Source: an uncultured Spirochaetaceae bacterium
Lineage (GTDB): Bacteria > Spirochaetota > Spirochaetia > Treponematales > UBA12059
NCBI GenBank assembly: GCA_938004315.1
Contig: CALKWG010000394.1
Span: 1-9,223, forward strand
Direction: 5' to 3'
Length of the DNA stretch: 9,223 nt
The notes under the pieces were generated by a model. It worked only from the letters and a program-made list of their open reading frames with translations, was not told where the DNA came from and made no database searches. The translations under genes were made by a program, and so were the position numbers. Below are positions 7,081-9,223 of this stretch, piece by piece; position 1 is the stretch's first letter; every line of letters starts with the position of its first letter.

Positions 7081-7115
7081 TGTTGAAATATTCGTAATTA
7101 TGTTGAAATACTTGT
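7081..7115. promoter_or_regulatory. Tandem ten-base direct repeats, possible operator
   Basis: TGTTGAAATA occurs at 7081-7090 and 7101-7110, start to start exactly 20 bases, about two turns of the helix. Similarity continues for five more bases with two mismatches (13 of 15 identical). The repeats lie in the most A+T-rich part of the window (13 G+C of 60 bases at 7081-7140), just upstream of the kor promoter on one side and the carboxyltransferase promoter on the other. A dimeric regulator binding the same face of DNA is plausible; no family can be named from the motif. Confidence 0.4.
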
Positions 7116-7178
7116 TTTGATATTCGAAATTTGCATATTAACTCGTGCATAAAGCTTCCATACGAAGAGCGCTTCATA

Positions 7179-7184
7179 TATACT
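7179..7184 (+). promoter_or_regulatory. Possible -10 box for the plus-strand carboxyltransferase gene
   Basis: TATACT (five of six to consensus) lies about 65 bases before the start codon, in a TATATACT run. No good -35 box lies 16-18 bases upstream, which would fit a promoter that needs an activator. The placement is tentative. Confidence 0.3.
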
Positions 7185-7237
7185 AGTAGGTGACCAGAGT
7201 TTGTATGCCCTATTCGGCGACGCTTTGGCAAACCCCT

Positions 7238-7243
7238 AGGAGG
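7238..7243 (+). promoter_or_regulatory. Ribosome binding site that fixes the start at 7250
   Basis: A perfect AGGAGG lies six bases before ATG 7250. It rules out the in-frame upstream candidates GTG 7190 and ATG 7205, neither of which has a comparable site. Confidence 0.85.
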
Positions 7244-7249
7244 CATCCA

Positions 7250-8914
7250 ATGAGCAAGCGCCTGTCCATCCGCGATCTAACCTTGCGTGACGGCCAGCAG
7301 TCTCAGTTCGCTACCCGCATGACCCAAGCTCAAGTCGACCGCGTACTCCCCTTTTATAAGGAAGCCGGCTTCTACGCCATGGAGGTTTGGGGCGGCGCCG
7401 TGCCCGATTCGATCATGCGTTTCCTCGGCGAAAACCCGTGGACCAGGCTCGAAAGCATACGCGACGGCGTAGCCGGCGCCTCGAAGCTCACCGCCCTCTC
7501 CCGCGGGCGCAATCTCTTCGGCTACAACCCCTATCCTGACTCGGTCATAGAAGGCTTTTGCCGAAATTCAGTCCGCTCCGGTATCGACATCATGCGCGTC
7601 TTCGACGCCTTGAACGACATCGATAACATGACCGCCACCATACGCTTCGTCAAGGAAAACGGCGGCATGGCGGATTGCGCCGTCTGCTACACCGTCGATC
7701 CACATTTCACCTTCAAGGAGCGCCTCCAAGCCTTCATGAAGGGCAAGAAACTGCCCGGCCAGCTTTTCAACATCCCCTACTACGTCAGGAAAGCCAAACA
7801 GCTCGCCGCGCTCGGCGCCGACATGATCACGATCAAGGACATGGCCGGCCTCATCGATCCCGCCACCAGCTCGGAGCTCATCAAAGCGCTCAAAGCCGAA
7901 GTCGGCGTACCGATCGACCTGCATACCCACTGCACCCCGGGCTTCGGCACGGCCAGCCTCCTCATGGCCATGGCCAACGGCGTCGACATCGTCGATACGG
8001 TCATCATGAACTTCTCCGGCGGCCCCGCGGCGCCGGCCTACGAGATCATCGAACTCCTCGCCTCGCGGCTCGGCTTGGAGACCGGCGTCAACAAAGCGGC
8101 CGTCGCGGCCATCAACGCCGAGCTTAGGCATATACGCACCGAGCTCGCCCCCTTCGACCAGTACAAGCGCCTGCCTCCTGTAATCGACCTTACGAGCTTT
8201 ACGCCGAGCCCCGAGCTGTCTAGCCTCCTCGACGGCGCCGCCGAGGCGGCCGTACAAGGCAAGACGGCCGAAGTCCTTCGCCTCTGCCAGCGCATCGAAG
8301 CCGCCTTCAACTACCCCGAACCGGACGACATCGTGAGGCGGGCGCAGATCCCCGGCGGCATGTACACCAACATGATGAGCCAGCTCAAGGACCTGAAGCT
8401 CGAGCACCTCGTCGAGGAGGTCCTGCATATCGTCCCGCAAGTCAGGCTCGACGCCGGCGTCCCGCCCCTCGTCACCCCGACGAGCCAGATCGTAGGCGCC
8501 CAGGCCGTCAACTGCGTCGTCGACCGCAGCCAAGGCAAGCCCTTCTATACTAACGTCTCGAAGAACTTCATCGATCTCGTCAAAGGCTCGTACGGGAAAA
8601 CCCCCTTCCCTATCGACCCCGAGTTTAGGCTGAAGATCGCCGGCATCCGCGACGAAACCCCCTACGATACGAGCAAGTACGCCAAGCAACCTAATCCCGA
8701 GCTCGCCGAATTCGGCGGCGTCCGCCTCGCCTCGGACGAGAAGGAAGAGCTCCTCCTCGAGCTCTTCCCGAGCGTAGCCGACAAATTCTTAAAAGGCGTC
8801 CGGGAGAAAGCCTACAAGGCGAGCCTCCCGCCCCCGCCGCCGCCCGCGCCGCCCAAGCCCGAGATCTACCCGGCGGAGTTCTGGGACTATCTCACCGCGA
8901 ATATAGAAGCCTAG
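7250..8914 (+). CDS. Pyruvate/oxaloacetate carboxyltransferase subunit (transcarboxylase 5S / PycB / OadA-like), without biotin domain
   Basis: This 554-residue protein transfers a carboxyl group between biotin on a carrier protein and pyruvate/oxaloacetate. The N-terminal TIM barrel opens with IRDLTLRDGQQS; Asp14, Lys196 (TIKDMAG) and His225/His227 (DLHTHCTPG) match the metal ligands and carbamylated lysine of the 5S family. The conserved carboxylase domain follows (QIPGGMYTNMMSQL at 366-379; PPLVTPTSQIVGAQAV at 405-420). Between the CYTVDP strand and the YYVRKAKQLAALGAD helix there are about 20 residues more than in the 5S and OadA sequences I know. The C-terminus has a proline run (PPPPPPAPPKP, 527-537), then ends after 17 residues with no biotin attachment motif. 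Leucine codons favour CTC strongly (35 CTC, 8 CTG). It diverges from the kor-mcm operon. A transcarboxylase 5S role is suggested by context; two-subunit pyruvate carboxylase or oxaloacetate decarboxylase are alternatives. Confidence 0.9.
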   Translation: MSKRLSIRDLTLRDGQQSQFATRMTQAQVDRVLPFYKEAGFYAMEVWGGAVPDSIMRFLGENPWTRLESIRDGVAGASKLTALSRGRNLFGYNPYPDSVIEGFCRNSVRSGIDIMRVFDALNDIDNMTATIRFVKENGGMADCAVCYTVDPHFTFKERLQAFMKGKKLPGQLFNIPYYVRKAKQLAALGADMITIKDMAGLIDPATSSELIKALKAEVGVPIDLHTHCTPGFGTASLLMAMANGVDIVDTVIMNFSGGPAAPAYEIIELLASRLGLETGVNKAAVAAINAELRHIRTELAPFDQYKRLPPVIDLTSFTPSPELSSLLDGAAEAAVQGKTAEVLRLCQRIEAAFNYPEPDDIVRRAQIPGGMYTNMMSQLKDLKLEHLVEEVLHIVPQVRLDAGVPPLVTPTSQIVGAQAVNCVVDRSQGKPFYTNVSKNFIDLVKGSYGKTPFPIDPEFRLKIAGIRDETPYDTSKYAKQPNPELAEFGGVRLASDEKEELLLELFPSVADKFLKGVREKAYKASLPPPPPPAPPKPEIYPAEFWDYLTANIEA

Positions 8915-8973
8915 CCGGGCGGTCGGATCTCGTCATCTCGACGGCGAAGCCCGACGCTCGGACCGTTTGAAGG

Positions 8974-9001
8974 AAACCCGCCGCCCGGCGGGTTTTTCTT
9001 T
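8974..9001 (+). terminator. Intrinsic terminator after the carboxyltransferase gene
   Basis: AAACCCGCC (8974-8982) and GGCGGGTTT (8987-8995) form a perfect nine-pair stem around a GCCC loop, followed by TTTTT-C-TTT. It lies 59 bases after the stop codon at 8914; those 59 bases hold no gene. Confidence 0.9.
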
Positions 9002-9028
9002 GACAGCTACTCCGTACTGAGCTATAGT
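9000..9028 (+). promoter_or_regulatory. Consensus-like sigma-70 promoter directly after the terminator
   Basis: A perfect -35 box TTGACA (9000-9005) starts in the T-tract of the terminator. After a 17-base spacer comes TATAGT (9023-9028), five of six to consensus. Transcription would begin near 9035 and read out of the window. It is the best-matching promoter in the window. Confidence 0.65.
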
Positions 9029-9223
9029 GAGGCCAGCCCTAATATGCCAAAAAGCTTGATTCATCATGACGGCCAAAGGGGCGATCAAAGGCGTCAAGAA
9101 GGTTGTTTCGGCACCGCACGACGTACCTAACCCCTTCCGCCCAGGCAGTCGACGGCCTTCTTCGTCGTCATCGGCAAAAAAACGCCCATCGAATCGGTAT
9201 TCAGCCCTTTATCGCAATCAAGA
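9029..9223 (+). other. Unassigned segment downstream of the 9000-9028 promoter; possible start of a gene or small RNA
   Basis: No gene is convincing here. An ATG at 9066 opens a frame that stays open for 52 codons to the window edge (MTAKGAIKGVKKVVSAP and then a Ser/Arg/Pro-rich stretch), but it has no ribosome binding site and I recognise no family. An ATG at 9044 in another frame gives only 28 codons, ending at 9130. AAGAAGG in the left half is complementary to CCTTCTT in the right half, and CGACG/CGTCG could close a small stem around the latter, so a structured RNA is also possible. Either reading is tentative. Confidence 0.2.

Larger units (their letters stand above)
7068..7192. repeat. 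Nine-base direct repeat flanking the A+T-rich divergent region
   Basis: TAGTAGGTG occurs at 7068-7076 and again at 7184-7192, exactly 116 bases apart and bracketing the A+T-rich core. The inner ends do not form inverted repeats, so a small transposon is not supported. The pair may be regulator half-sites or chance. Confidence 0.3.

Noticed and set aside
7190..7249. Longer N-terminus of the plus-strand carboxyltransferase (GTG 7190 or ATG 7205)
   Set aside because: A perfect AGGAGG six bases before ATG 7250 and the family start just before RDLTLRDG favour the short form.
7568..8689. Minus-strand open frame of 373 codons opposite the carboxyltransferase
   Set aside because: Antisense shadow; the plus frame carries all the catalytic motifs.
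9044..9130. 28-codon open frame starting just after the 9000-9028 promoter
   Set aside because: Too short to judge, its only upstream GAGG lies before the predicted transcription start, and the peptide resembles nothing known.

Overview
This window holds a compact anaerobic carbon-metabolism locus. Nine protein-coding genes are recognisable: eight on the minus strand, the last cut off by the left edge, and one large gene diverging on the plus strand. The host is most likely a G+C-rich bacterium. Genes are preceded by good Shine-Dalgarno sequences, promoter candidates are of the sigma-70 type, and there is an intrinsic terminator. It is probably an anaerobe, because 2-oxoacid oxidation is coupled to ferredoxin rather than to a dehydrogenase complex. 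The lineage cannot be fixed from the sequence alone. One quirk is repeated use of ATA (Ile) and AGG (Arg) codons in otherwise G+C-rich genes.

Layout. Reading the minus strand from about 7062 leftwards, there is a consensus-like promoter (7034-7062) and a leader of about 98 bases. These are followed by korD, korA, korB and korC (6929 to 4159), tightly packed with overlapping ends; they encode a four-subunit 2-oxoacid:ferredoxin oxidoreductase, probably acting on 2-oxoglutarate. A 112-base gap (4047-4158) contains a very stable G+C hairpin and a smaller hairpin that overlaps the next ribosome binding site. Then come the two separate methylmalonyl-CoA mutase subunits (mcmA1 catalytic, mcmA2 cobalamin-binding), the mutase GTPase chaperone meaB, methylmalonyl-CoA epimerase (mce), and the first 124 codons of a biotin-dependent acyl-CoA carboxyltransferase. 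Spacing from 4046 down to 373 is 4-22 bases, so these five genes look like one transcription unit.

On the plus strand, 7250-8914 encodes a pyruvate/oxaloacetate carboxyltransferase related to the transcarboxylase 5S subunit, PycB and OadA. It has a metal site but no biotin domain. It ends in an intrinsic terminator (8974-9001) that is immediately followed by a consensus-like promoter (9000-9028). The last 195 bases contain no gene I can name. The divergent intergenic region 7030-7249 has a markedly A+T-rich core with spaced direct repeats that look like regulator sites.

How the genes fit together (inference from family knowledge): 2-oxoglutarate + CoA gives succinyl-CoA + CO2 + reduced ferredoxin (KorABCD). 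Succinyl-CoA and (R)-methylmalonyl-CoA are interconverted by McmA1/A2 with MeaB as guardian. Mce interconverts (R)- and (S)-methylmalonyl-CoA. The carboxyltransferase interconverts (S)-methylmalonyl-CoA and propionyl-CoA. If the plus-strand protein is the 5S-type partner, the carboxyl group would pass to or from pyruvate/oxaloacetate, as in the Wood-Werkman cycle. The set could serve propionate formation or, in reverse, propionate oxidation; direction cannot be read from the genes. The biotin carrier protein both carboxyltransferase parts would need is not in the window.

Nothing here is a clearly new class of system. The features most worth a second look are the physical union of the Kor and methylmalonyl-CoA modules, insertions in MeaB and in the 5S-like barrel, the loss or absence of the biotin domain behind a proline hinge, the divergent regulatory region, and the hairpin pair between korC and mcmA1.
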